From contig DCFX01000071.1 in NCBI GenBank assembly GCA_002314445.1, positions 1-24,692 on the forward strand: DNA of 24,692 nt, in the 5' to 3' direction. Position 1 is the first letter of the stretch. The number at the start of each line of letters is the position of its first letter. A program made the position numbers and the translations under genes. The DNA is from Treponema sp. UBA1793 (lineage in GTDB: Bacteria > Spirochaetota > Spirochaetia > Treponematales > Treponemataceae). A model generated the notes under the pieces. That model was given only the letters and a program-made list of their open reading frames with translations, was not told where the DNA came from and did no database searches. Below, in pieces: positions 1 to 7,246 of this stretch.

Positions 1-192
1 CGTCAACTCCTTTTTTACCTTTTTTCTGTATTTTCTCGATTCTTTACAAAATCTTAGATAAAATAATTGCAAAGCTATTCCGGCAGTTACCATAAGTGCT
101 CAGGGAATAATACCAATAATGATGATTAATAGGAATAATAAAAAAACCGCTGATAACGCAGCACAAATAGATATATACAGTATTCTTTTCCT
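1..192 (-). pseudogene. small membrane protein gene, apparently broken and partial
   Basis: One minus-strand frame is open from about 192 to the left window edge except for a single TGA at 102-100. Before the stop it encodes a very hydrophobic stretch (SAVFLLFLLIIIIGIIP). After it the hydrophobic run continues (ALMVTAGIALQLFYLRF) and then becomes basic (CKESRKYRKK), as a membrane protein would after its last helix. The TGA sits where a Trp codon (TGG) would fit. No ATG opens the upstream part: an AAGGA lies near 188-193 and only ATA or CTG follows at a useful distance. An ATG at 93 could restart the last 31 codons. It lies 38 bases after the pgsA stop, so it was probably in the same transcript. 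No family is recognised. It could be a nonsense-mutated gene, a sequencing error, or chance hydrophobic sequence. Confidence 0.3.
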
Positions 193-230
193 TCAACAAG
201 GAAAAAGTTTCAGAGGAAATCAGAATATTT

Positions 231-869
231 TTATTTCTTATTCTGAAAGACACCTCTAAAATGCACGAGATAATCAATAAAAGAAATATAGCTCAAGGCC
301 AGACTCACCAGAAACATTACGAGTGCGACAATTTTCCATACAGGATAATTTTGTACGATTACGGTAATAATTTCCGGAACGGATCCTGCCTTTGCATAAT
401 AAAGACGGACCGCGCTTTCCGGTATAAGACAGATAAATCCGGTTGCAACATAAAATACCGTTTTAAGCTTACCACCCTTTCTTGCAGCAATAGCAGTCCC
501 TTTTTTCGATGCAATCATCCGCAGAAAGTTCATAGAAAATTCACGATAAACAATAAGTATAAAAATAACAGGAGGCAGATAACTTTTTATATCAGGCCCA
601 TATGATGTCATGAAACAGGTAAATGTTGTAAGGTGCACTATTACATCAGCAAAAGGATCGAACAGCTTGCCAAAATCACTTACTTCATGGTGTTTACGCG
701 CAAAATAACCATCCAGAAAATCCGTGAATTCCATGAAAGCAAGCAGAGGAATAAGCACATATGCGGAAATACCGGAAAATTGTCCTGTCCAGATTGGAAT
801 AAAATACAAAACAAAAAACACAGGAGCAAGAACAACTCTCGTCAATGTAAATGCATTTGCTGTTTTCAT
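231..869 (-). CDS. pgsA: CDP-alcohol phosphatidyltransferase, PgsA-like
   Basis: 212-residue membrane enzyme of phospholipid synthesis. The family joins a CDP-activated lipid to an alcohol, here most likely glycerol-3-phosphate (phosphatidylglycerophosphate synthase). The CDP-alcohol signature D-G-x2-A-R-x8-G-x3-D-x3-D is complete: D53, G54, A57, R58, G67, D71, D75, with an extra D50 just before it. Hydrophobic helices flank the motif (about 10-28, 35-48, 75-90, 95-115, 140-155 and 180-200). The length fits the family. The exact alcohol cannot be read from the motif, so PgsA rather than PssA or another member is an inference. The ATG at 869 has no Shine-Dalgarno; a promoter ends 6 bases before it, so the mRNA may be leaderless. 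It follows the membrane gene at 924 in the same direction, but this promoter can drive it alone. Confidence 0.85.
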   Translation of the reverse strand: MKTANAFTLTRVVLAPVFFVLYFIPIWTGQFSGISAYVLIPLLAFMEFTDFLDGYFARKHHEVSDFGKLFDPFADVIVHLTTFTCFMTSYGPDIKSYLPPVIFILIVYREFSMNFLRMIASKKGTAIAARKGGKLKTVFYVATGFICLIPESAVRLYYAKAGSVPEIITVIVQNYPVWKIVALVMFLVSLALSYISFIDYLVHFRGVFQNKK

Positions 870-904
870 ACTGTAAGTATGTTTTTAAAGACGATAAAAG
901 TCAA
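870..904 (-). promoter_or_regulatory. pgsA promoter, predicted leaderless start
   Basis: On the minus strand TTGACT (904-899), a 17-base spacer and CATACT (881-876) are followed by six bases and the ATG at 869. The -35 matches five of six consensus bases. Transcription would begin on or next to the start codon. No purine-rich ribosome site lies between. Confidence 0.5.
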
Positions 905-923
905 TACTATCTTTCATTACAGT

Positions 924-1637
924 TTATAAAACCCGGATAAGAACAGGAGAATCAGAACTGCAGTCAAGTGTATACACAGCGGCAGCAGAACCGTCCGGGA
1001 CAGGAATAAACGAAATACAGGTTCTGCCTGTCATATATGAAGTATACAATCTGAAAAAACGATACAGTACAAAATCCCGTTCCGGCAACGAGACCGAACT
1101 GCCGGCCTGCTCATGGAATGCATACCATCGGCGGGAAAAGGGAAGAAGCAGTTCCGGCGGAAGCGTACAAACGTCAAGCGCAATGTAAAAGGAACCGGAT
1201 GTACTAGAAAAAAGCTTTTCGGAAAACGTACCTGATGAAAACGAACCGTTACTTACCGCAACACAGACAACCTTTCGGGGAAGCTGATATTTCCGATCAA
1301 GTATATAATATGAATACAAAGACAGGATGCCGTACAAAATGACAGCAGGAAAAACGATACGGTAATATACGGAACAAAAGACACCGGCCGCAAAAAATGA
1401 TATACACCAGATCATCATAAAATGGGAATGTAAATGAGAAGGGCGGAACGGTGTTAATACAAGCAGGAGCGCCAGCGATATAACAGCCGCACTAAGCAGC
1501 ACACACAGAACAGAAAAACGCCAGCGGCGGTATAACCGGTGAAACGCTGCAGCCGCAAGCATACAAAACGCGCAGCCTGCTGCTGTCCCCGTAAAAAGAC
1601 ACACGAGCGCAGTATACAGCGTTTCAGGATAAGACAT
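924..1637 (-). CDS. four-helix membrane protein with C-terminal soluble domain, unknown function
   Basis: 237 residues, no family recognised. The first half holds about four hydrophobic helices (roughly 8-30, 40-62, 72-92, 93-112). The last 120 residues look soluble and Ser/Phe/Tyr-rich. There is no lipobox and no catalytic motif I can name. Its ATG overlaps the TAA of the upstream cytidylate-kinase-like gene (TAATG, 1639-1635), so the two are translationally coupled and probably work together or are at least co-expressed. The pgsA start follows 54 bases later with its own promoter. The gene may be lineage-specific. The coding call rests on the long open frame, the coupled start and the coherent membrane topology. 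Confidence 0.7.
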   Translation of the reverse strand: MSYPETLYTALVCLFTGTAAGCAFCMLAAAAFHRLYRRWRFSVLCVLLSAAVISLALLLVLTPFRPSHLHSHFMMIWCISFFAAGVFCSVYYRIVFPAVILYGILSLYSYYILDRKYQLPRKVVCVAVSNGSFSSGTFSEKLFSSTSGSFYIALDVCTLPPELLLPFSRRWYAFHEQAGSSVSLPERDFVLYRFFRLYTSYMTGRTCISFIPVPDGSAAAVYTLDCSSDSPVLIRVL

Positions 1638-2458
1638 TACGGATACGCCTTAAAATCCTGAATAATACTCACAACTGATTTTGCCGTATATCCCGGCATA
1701 GCTTCTGCCGTAAGTTTTAATGCACGCTCAACAACAGCAGACGAATCGGCAACCCCCTGAAGCGTTATCGTTTTATCTTCGATTACAGCCCTGAGAAATT
1801 CAATATTGATTTTATATTCAAAAATAAGCTTATTAACAAGAAGCTGTGCATCGAGCATTGTCTGCAGTTTTTTATTACCAGCCGCATCCCGTTCAGGTGT
1901 TATAGTTGTCTGTACAAGATTAGCTATAATATCGGCACCTTCCTCGGCATTTATTATTCCCGTATTCATGACAAGATGAAATCGTACAGGATCGTTAACG
2001 TCGACATTAAAAAAGCTCTTGTGAAAACCTCTGCGGTTAGTGTCGCTTTCTTCAATGCGCTGACGGGCCTGTTTTTCATTCCAGGAAAATTCTTCCTCAA
2101 GCCGCGCGAGCCGGACAGACTCTTTAGCGACAAGCCTGAATGAAATAAGGCTTTGAACGTCTTCCAGAATAATATACGCGCCACGGCCTATGAGAACACA
2201 GTTATCGACTGCAGCAGCTTCAAGTACTGCAGTCTGCAGGTACTGAAGATATTCATCCCGATCCTTTACAAGAGATGCAAAAAATCTCGGTTTTCGCTCG
2301 TCATATTTACTCAATTTTTCAGCGGGAAAACCGAGATCGACAATGCGCTGCTCAAGATCCTGCCGACGGACAAACCTGTAGCCAAGTTTTTCTGCGGCAG
2401 CAGATGCTATTTCATCTCCTAATGCAGCAACTTGTCGTGATATTGCAACAATAGCCAT
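1637..2458 (-). CDS. cytidylate-kinase-like protein with C-terminal BON-like domain
   Basis: 273 residues. Residues 1-190 resemble the cytidylate-kinase-like family: a beta strand with ISRQ, then a loop and a helix (EIASAAAEKLGYRFV), and later a FRLVA strand and a lid-like RQRIEESDTNRRGFHKSFF region. Where relatives have a glycine-rich nucleotide loop (about G-S-G-G-R-E), this protein has A-A-L-G-D-E, so phosphoryl transfer is doubtful. Residues about 200-273 (LLVNKLIFEYKINIEFLRAV, then ITLQGVADSSAVVERALKL) look like a BON domain, a fold often involved in binding lipids or other partners. A sensory role is inference. The start is supported by GAGGAG just upstream. It heads a run with the membrane gene (overlapping stop and start) and pgsA. 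Confidence 0.7.
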   Translation of the reverse strand: MAIVAISRQVAALGDEIASAAAEKLGYRFVRRQDLEQRIVDLGFPAEKLSKYDERKPRFFASLVKDRDEYLQYLQTAVLEAAAVDNCVLIGRGAYIILEDVQSLISFRLVAKESVRLARLEEEFSWNEKQARQRIEESDTNRRGFHKSFFNVDVNDPVRFHLVMNTGIINAEEGADIIANLVQTTITPERDAAGNKKLQTMLDAQLLVNKLIFEYKINIEFLRAVIEDKTITLQGVADSSAVVERALKLTAEAMPGYTAKSVVSIIQDFKAYP

Positions 2459-2527
2459 AACTTTCTCCTCACTTTATGATAGAATCAAAGATAGTATATC
2501 CTGAAACCGGGAAAAAAGGAATATAAA

Positions 2528-3094
2528 ATGACAGCACAAACTGACGATTCTGCACTTGTCTGGGATGAAAAAAATAAAAGGATTCTGCTAAAAACAGTTG
2601 TTATGACCGTAACTGAAACAGAAAGCGTGGCTTCCGACGGAAAAACAGGTAATTATATTGTCATGGATGCAAAAGACTGGGTTATTGTCATTCCTGTTCA
2701 GGGAAGCAGATTTCTGATGGTAAAACAGTGGCGTCACGGAGAAAGAGCACTGAGTATAGAGTTCCCCGGAGGTGTAGCAGAGACTGATGAAGAACCTGAG
2801 AAAGCTGCAGCCAGAGAACTGCAGGAAGAAACCGGCTACACAGCAAACCGTATAATACATCTTGGATCAATGAATCCGAATCCTGCCCTCATGTCAAATC
2901 ATGTTCATGTATTCGTTGCCGAAGGACTGGAAAAAACATCTGCCCAGAATCTCGACAGCGATGAATATGTTCATTACATGGAAATCGAACAGGAAAAAGT
3001 ATTCAGCGGAATGGGGACAAAGAACTTTCCGCATGCGCTTATGGCAGCAGCGCTGGCTCTTTATATGCAGTACAAAATAAATAAGGCAGTTTGA
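2528..3094 (+). CDS. Nudix hydrolase, ADP-ribose pyrophosphatase type
   Basis: 188 residues. It carries a complete Nudix box at 82-104 (G82-x5-E88-x7-R96-E97-L98-x-E100-E101-x-G103-Y104), the Mg-binding site of enzymes that cleave nucleoside diphosphates linked to another group. The sequence before the box (VKQWRHG, then SIEFPGG) and after it (MNPNPALMSNHVHVFVA) is typical of the ADP-sugar branch, so ADP-ribose or a similar nucleotide sugar is the best substrate guess. No signal peptide. The ATG has AAAGGA 7-8 bases upstream. It is divergent from the cytidylate-kinase-like gene with 69 bases between, and monocistronic: its stop codon lies inside a strong hairpin. Confidence 0.85.
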   Translation: MTAQTDDSALVWDEKNKRILLKTVVMTVTETESVASDGKTGNYIVMDAKDWVIVIPVQGSRFLMVKQWRHGERALSIEFPGGVAETDEEPEKAAARELQEETGYTANRIIHLGSMNPNPALMSNHVHVFVAEGLEKTSAQNLDSDEYVHYMEIEQEKVFSGMGTKNFPHALMAAALALYMQYKINKAV

Positions 3095-3114
3095 AATCAA
3101 TCAAACTGCCTTAT
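3081..3114. terminator. bidirectional terminator hairpin between Nudix and LysM genes
   Basis: Perfect 14-bp arms at 3081-3094 and 3101-3114 with a 6-base loop. The Nudix TGA stop (3092-3094) is the last part of the left arm. Read from the minus strand, the hairpin is followed by a T-rich tail; on the plus strand the tail is only weakly T-rich. It can serve both convergent genes. Confidence 0.6.
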
Positions 3115-3121
3115 AATCAGC

Positions 3122-3148
3122 AATACCTCCGCAAAACAGCGGAGTATT
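3122..3148. terminator. second hairpin in the same convergent gap
   Basis: AATACCTCCGC and GCGGAGTATT pair over ten bases with one bulge around an AAAACA loop. It has no T-run, so it may be a transcript-end stabiliser rather than a true terminator. Confidence 0.35.
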
Positions 3149-3192
3149 AACCTCGCCGCACGAATAAAGGTACAGAATTTTTCAAAGAAAAC

Positions 3193-3888
3193 TCATTTTT
3201 GTGAACTGTACGGATCATAGTCTTTCGACGGATCGTACGTGCCTTCGCGATTTTCCCCAGTAAGGCTCGGAATCTTCATTTTCATACCGGGCAGAATGAG
3301 GTTCGGATCGTCAGGATGCGGAATATTCGTTTTGTTTGCCTGATACAGGTTTTCCCACAGCAGCGGGTTGTTATATACATACGGGCGCCCTGAAATATTC
3401 CAGAAACAGTCCTTTGTTTCCGACCAGGGACGCACAATATAAAACTGCGGAAGAGGAGTTACAGCGTGCACACCGTCGAGAGCCGCGACAGATTGCTTTG
3501 CATAGTCTGACGCCGCTGCGTAGTCTTCGTTTCCGTAGGCAGTTCCGGCACTTGTATACTTATCCTTTGCTGCGGAATATGCCATGGGGAAATTTTTGTC
3601 CGCGCTGATACTTTCTGCCCATGCAATCCGGCTCTGAGCCTTTTTCATTTCGTCATCAGCACCTTTCCGGGCAATCATCATGTTGATATACGCTTTTGAA
3701 AGATCCGCATTCTCCGCTGCTTTCTGCGCCAGTTCGACGGATTTGTCATACTGCCCGGCGTTCATCGCATCTTCCGCCTGTTTTGTGTATTCATCGGCAA
3801 GTTTTTGGTATGTGTTGTCCGTATAACTTGCTGCGAATATAAACGAACCTAAAATGGAGAATACTGCAATAATCAGTAATTTTTTCAT
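3193..3888 (-). CDS. exported LysM-domain protein with N-terminal helical repeats
   Basis: 231 residues. An N-terminal signal peptide (KKLL, then IIAVFSILGSFIFA) probably ends at FA-A near residue 20, so the protein should act in the periplasm. Residues about 25-135 are Ala/Lys/Asp-rich helices of TPR-like type (YDKSVELAQKAAENA; YAAASDYAKQSVAAL). Residues about 148-206 fit a LysM module (FYIVRPWSETKDCFWNISG, then NPLLWENLYQANK, then ILPGMKMKIP), a fold that binds peptidoglycan. Its ATG overlaps the TGA of the upstream lipoprotein (ATGA, 3888-3885) and has GGAGG seven bases before it. A cell-wall-attached partner of that lipoprotein is the natural inference. Confidence 0.8.
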   Translation of the reverse strand: MKKLLIIAVFSILGSFIFAASYTDNTYQKLADEYTKQAEDAMNAGQYDKSVELAQKAAENADLSKAYINMMIARKGADDEMKKAQSRIAWAESISADKNFPMAYSAAKDKYTSAGTAYGNEDYAAASDYAKQSVAALDGVHAVTPLPQFYIVRPWSETKDCFWNISGRPYVYNNPLLWENLYQANKTNIPHPDDPNLILPGMKMKIPSLTGENREGTYDPSKDYDPYSSQK

Positions 3889-4886
3889 TTTGCAGCCTCC
3901 GTCCCGGTGTCTGTCGTATCGGTAATAGTATCAGGAACATCGGTTTCCGAAGTTTTCGGATCCTCGTATGTTTCGCTTTGGAGTAAAACGGCATCAGGAG
4001 CTTCTATTCCCTGTACATCGTCGCCTTCAAGAGGAGCATCTTTATCTGCCTGTGATGCATAACCGGCACTTTCTGCAACCTTCGCCTTTGCATCGTCTAT
4101 TGCCTTCTGTGCAGCTGCCCGCTTTTCGGAAATATCCTTATAAAGCGAATCAAACGCAGTATATGCATCCTGATAATGTTTCAGCGCCGATTCAGGATCC
4201 TGCATGGAATAACTTGCGTCACCGCTGCGGAATGACTGAACTGCCGCATCATATGCATCTTTGCGGGAAACACCTGCATAGATACTGTCAGCATTTCGTT
4301 TTGCAGAAAAAGCTGCAATACGCTCATCCTGCGCAAGTTTTTTAAATGCAGTCACAAGGACTTTATTGAGTGATGTATATGCCAGATGGGATGTATCATA
4401 CATCTGATTACCGGAAACGCTGTCCGCTGGAAGAATCGACTTAAAAGATTCGATACTTTCACAGCCTTTGTCATAATCAGCTTTATCGTACGACGAATAA
4501 TCCAGCTGATCAATGCGGTCCTTAAGCTTAAGAGCCTTTGCATACTCCTCAAGAGCCTTATAACGGGCCGCAACATCTTTCAACCCGTCTGACACATCTG
4601 TTCCTGAAGAACTCTGATCCTTTAACGCATTGTACAGCACATCTGTTGCGGCAAACAAGTCTGCAGCTGACGCATCGGCTCCGGCGTCAACAGCTGCCTG
4701 ACGGGCAGTCTCAGCATTTGAAAGTGCATTGGAATTATCTACTTTTTCAGGAACTGCAGGTGCCGTTATCTCCTCTGGCGCTGCAGGCTGCGGTGCTGCA
4801 GGTTCTTCCGCTTTTGGTGCTGATCCGCATGATGCAAAAACGAGCATCACCGCAGAAGCAAAAAGAATTGCATATCTTTTTTTCAC
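3885..4886 (-). CDS. lipoprotein with Ala-rich helical repeats
   Basis: 333 residues from a GTG start. I chose GTG at 4886 over the ATG at 4940 because GGAGG lies at the right distance (4892-4896) and because the protein then begins MKKRYAILFASAVMLVFASC, a classic lipoprotein signal with the modified Cys at 20. A Pro/Ala/Glu-rich linker follows. The main body (about 50-290) is helical and Ala/Asp/Lys/Tyr-rich, with repeated motifs such as RKDAYDAAVQSFRSGDASY and ALKHYQDAYTAFDSLY that resemble TPR units. The tail is Thr/Asp-rich. No enzymatic motif is visible. It is the first gene of a two-gene unit with the LysM protein; both look like envelope scaffolding, which is an inference. Confidence 0.75.
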   Translation of the reverse strand: MKKRYAILFASAVMLVFASCGSAPKAEEPAAPQPAAPEEITAPAVPEKVDNSNALSNAETARQAAVDAGADASAADLFAATDVLYNALKDQSSSGTDVSDGLKDVAARYKALEEYAKALKLKDRIDQLDYSSYDKADYDKGCESIESFKSILPADSVSGNQMYDTSHLAYTSLNKVLVTAFKKLAQDERIAAFSAKRNADSIYAGVSRKDAYDAAVQSFRSGDASYSMQDPESALKHYQDAYTAFDSLYKDISEKRAAAQKAIDDAKAKVAESAGYASQADKDAPLEGDDVQGIEAPDAVLLQSETYEDPKTSETDVPDTITDTTDTGTEAAK

Positions 4887-4935
4887 GCTATACCTCCACT
4901 TTAAAAATATATTTACTTTATATACAGTTACAGTA

Positions 4936-4964
4936 ATCATACCTTATTTTTCGATTTCCCGCAA
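4936..4964 (-). promoter_or_regulatory. promoter of lipoprotein-LysM operon
   Basis: TTGCGG (4964-4959), a 17-base spacer and TATGAT (4941-4936) on the minus strand. The start point would be near 4929, giving a leader of about 43 bases that ends with the GGAGG site before the GTG. Confidence 0.45.
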
Positions 4965-5109
4965 CTTTCTGCTGCTACCACTAAAAATTGAGGAAAAACA
5001 ATCCGATAATTTATTAAGGCAATTTTTCCATGCAGATTTGTCATGGCTGAATTTATACAGTATGGAGATGATATTCATTCCGATCCGTACTGTTCAAGGA
5101 GACAGACAT

Positions 5110-5337
5110 ATGGCTGATGATTTTACATTTGAAATTACACAAAACCTTGGTGCTATTTCCGAGGGAAAAGGCGGATGGAACCTTGAGTTGAACATGGTTT
5201 CATGGGGAGGAAGACCTGCAAAGTACGATATCAGAAGCTGGTCACCTGACCATCAGAAGATGGGCAAAGGGCTGACCCTCACAAAGGAAGAACTCGTATC
5301 TCTGCGGAAAACACTCGACACGCTCAATATTGAGTAA
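5110..5337 (+). CDS. YdbC/PC4-like single-stranded DNA-binding protein
   Basis: 75 residues. I chose the ATG at 5110, far inside a longer open frame, because AAGGAGA sits about 8 bases before it and because the protein then matches the whole YdbC family: FEITQNLGAISEGKGGWNL, ELNMVSWGGRPAKYDIRSW, and MGKGLTLTKEELVSLRKTL. YdbC proteins share the PC4 fold and bind single-stranded nucleic acid, with a possible role in transcription or DNA repair. The WxxELNxVxWxGxxxKYDIRxW core and the MGKGxxLTxxE motif are intact. It stands alone between divergent and convergent neighbours. Its TAA (5335-5337) directly abuts the TGA of holA on the other strand, leaving no room for a terminator. Confidence 0.85.
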   Translation: MADDFTFEITQNLGAISEGKGGWNLELNMVSWGGRPAKYDIRSWSPDHQKMGKGLTLTKEELVSLRKTLDTLNIE

Positions 5338-6348
5338 TCAGACAGTCTCGTATTCTGCGCATGATGCGCCCTTTTTTACGACAATCTCATAAATAAGCTT
5401 CTGCAGCAGAATGTCTTCCAGAAGTGTACCGCCGGAACGGATGCTCATATCAGCGGATGCAAGCTGCGAAAGAATCGCCGCCGACTGCCCTGGTGACCAT
5501 AGCTGCGAAGCCCGGCTGTACTGCGATTTTGCCCGGCGGCTGGAAAAACCGTTGATCTTCAGATTGAAATCAGTACTCTGGCCGGTAGAACTAAGCCGGT
5601 GCCATACTTCAAGCCTGCGGAAGCAGGAGGTAAGACCTGCAATAATCATAACAGAAGAAGAATCTTTTGACAGACGGATTTTCTGAAGCACACTGAGGGA
5701 AAGCTCAAACCTGTGGTATGCCGGTTCATCCGAACACATAGTATCGAAAAGCGTAAAAGCAGACTCTTCGCGGTTATGGACAAGAACTGCGTCCACATCT
5801 TCCGATGTTACTTCATGCCCTTTCGGGAACAGCATAAAAAAGCGTGAACATTCGGAACGAAGCTCCTGTGTATTATTTTCAACCATGGCAAGGATATCTT
5901 CGGCAGCTTCATCGTTTATTGAATATCCGTGTTTTCCAAAGAAGCCTGACAGCCAGGGAATTTTACGGTCTTCAAACATTTCCCAGAACACTTTTTTATG
6001 AGAAGGCGGTACACTTTTTTCAATTTTTGAATCAACCGACACTTCATCAGAAACAAGGATAAGCGCGGACGAACCTTCTGCTGCATGCTTTGTCCAGCCG
6101 GCGATCAGTTCCACATCATCCTTTTTCTTGATTATTTCGGCGGAACGAAGCACAATGCACGACGCTGCTGTAAAAAGAGACCCGCTTTGAAGGATAGTCA
6201 TTATTTCGGAGACAGGCGTTTCAGTCGCGTAAAAAAGGTATTCGTCAAGGGCGCCATACTTTTTTTTCATAGCGTCTTTTACAGACTGCACTGCGTCGTT
6301 ACGCTCGCCGAATTCGGGCCCGGTGTACAGATAAAGCGGTGCATCCAT
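5338..6348 (-). CDS. holA: DNA polymerase III delta subunit (clamp loader)
   Basis: 336 residues, the usual length for HolA. The delta subunit opens the sliding clamp as part of the clamp-loader complex. Matches include the N-terminal YLYTGPEFGERNDAVQ strand-loop, the LQSGSLFTAASCIVLRSAEII region, SALILVSDEV, the degenerate ATPase-like domain, and the C-terminal helical LLEDILLQKLIYEIV. No functional nucleotide loop is visible, as expected for this subunit. The start lies two bases after the lexA TGA and has no Shine-Dalgarno, so translation is probably coupled to lexA. It is last in the hprK-ptsH-lexA-holA run. Placing a replication gene behind the SOS repressor is noteworthy. Confidence 0.85.
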   Translation of the reverse strand: MDAPLYLYTGPEFGERNDAVQSVKDAMKKKYGALDEYLFYATETPVSEIMTILQSGSLFTAASCIVLRSAEIIKKKDDVELIAGWTKHAAEGSSALILVSDEVSVDSKIEKSVPPSHKKVFWEMFEDRKIPWLSGFFGKHGYSINDEAAEDILAMVENNTQELRSECSRFFMLFPKGHEVTSEDVDAVLVHNREESAFTLFDTMCSDEPAYHRFELSLSVLQKIRLSKDSSSVMIIAGLTSCFRRLEVWHRLSSTGQSTDFNLKINGFSSRRAKSQYSRASQLWSPGQSAAILSQLASADMSIRSGGTLLEDILLQKLIYEIVVKKGASCAEYETV

Positions 6349-6350
6349 AA

Positions 6351-6962
6351 TCAGTATGTGCGGACTATATTCGAAAGAATACCGACGATACGTACGTCCT
6401 GACAGTAAATCGCCTGAAAAGCAGGATTCTCCGGCTGGAGACGTACCCGTGTTGCTTCCTTGTAATATCGTTTCAGAGTAATTGCATCGTCAATAACTGC
6501 CACAACAATCTGGCCGTCGATGGCGGTAGCCGTCTGTTCTACAACGGCAAGATCGCCTTCAAGAATTCCCGCGTTTATCATGCTTGTCCCGCGGACCCTG
6601 AGAGCAAAATAATTTTTCCCGGGACGGACGAACGGTTCCGTAAGGTTTACATAACCGTCAAGGTTTTCTTCACTGAGGAGCGGTTTCCCGGCAGCAACAG
6701 TACCAAGCAGCGGAACTTTACTCACGAACGGCTTTGCCTCTTTTTCACGTCCGTCGACAAGAACACGAATTGAACGTGAACGTTTCTGGCACAAAGAGAG
6801 ATATCCTTTTTTCTGCAGTGCAGCAATATGATCCTGGACTGCGCGCAGCGAAATGCCAAAATGTTCACTTATTTCACGAACTGTCGGTGGATATGAATTT
6901 TCTTCCGTAAATGAAGAAATAAACGTGAGAACTTCTTTCTGTCTGTCTGTTATCTGCCTCAT
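6351..6962 (-). CDS. lexA: LexA repressor, SOS response
   Basis: 203 residues. The N-terminal winged helix (ITDRQKEVLTFISSF; SYPPTVREISEHFGISLRAVQDHIAALQ) binds operator DNA. The C-terminal S24 domain performs RecA-stimulated self-cleavage: scissile Ala91-Gly92 in GTVAAGKP, nucleophile Ser127 in RGTSMINAGI, and Lys164 in ITLKRYY. The 37-residue Ser-Lys spacing matches the family. Thr126 replaces the Asp usual before the Ser (GDSM). The gene starts six bases after ptsH, with a purine-rich GAAGAAGAG in the ptsH end as ribosome site, and no promoter is visible between them. So it is probably read from the hprK promoter, which would place the SOS repressor under a carbon-signalling operon. Confidence 0.93.
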   Translation of the reverse strand: MRQITDRQKEVLTFISSFTEENSYPPTVREISEHFGISLRAVQDHIAALQKKGYLSLCQKRSRSIRVLVDGREKEAKPFVSKVPLLGTVAAGKPLLSEENLDGYVNLTEPFVRPGKNYFALRVRGTSMINAGILEGDLAVVEQTATAIDGQIVVAVIDDAITLKRYYKEATRVRLQPENPAFQAIYCQDVRIVGILSNIVRTY

Positions 6963-6968
6963 ACCTTT

Positions 6969-7235
6969 TTACTCTTCTTCAAATTTTGATTCAAACAATG
7001 ATTCAATCGCCTGTGCCGCTTCCTTTTCATCAGAACCATCAGTCTTGAGCGTCAACGTAGTATTATACCCGGCGGCCATTGTAATGACACCCATGATTGA
7101 TTTTGCATTCACTGTTGTGTCATCACGGGAAAGAGAAATTTCACAGGTATACTTATTAGCAGTCTGAGCAATGATTGCGGCAGGCCGGGCATGAATTCCA
7201 GCGCGGTTTCTTACGACAAGCTGTTTTTCAATCAT
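6969..7235 (-). CDS. ptsH: HPr phosphocarrier protein
   Basis: 88 residues, full length. HPr carries phosphate between enzyme I and sugar enzymes II, or acts as a regulator where no sugar PTS exists. His15 lies in AGIHARPAA, the site phosphorylated by enzyme I. Ser46 lies in NAKSIMGVITMA, the site phosphorylated by HPr kinase. Both residues are at canonical positions. It begins 11 bases after hprK with AAAGGA as ribosome site, so kinase and substrate are co-expressed. No ptsI is present in this window. In many spirochaetes the HPr/HprK pair is thought to be mainly regulatory; whether that holds here cannot be told from this window. Confidence 0.95.
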   Translation of the reverse strand: MIEKQLVVRNRAGIHARPAAIIAQTANKYTCEISLSRDDTTVNAKSIMGVITMAAGYNTTLTLKTDGSDEKEAAQAIESLFESKFEEE

Positions 7236-7246
7236 ACATACATCCT

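Noticed and set aside
44..277. 77-residue minus-strand frame overlapping the end of pgsA
   Set aside because: It overlaps pgsA in another frame, and its composition after residue 45 is not protein-like. The neighbouring frame (1-192) fits a membrane protein better.
4729..5109. Long N-terminal extension of the YdbC-like gene
   Set aside because: It runs across the lipoprotein gene and its promoter on the other strand. The ATG at 5110 has a good ribosome site and gives the full family length.
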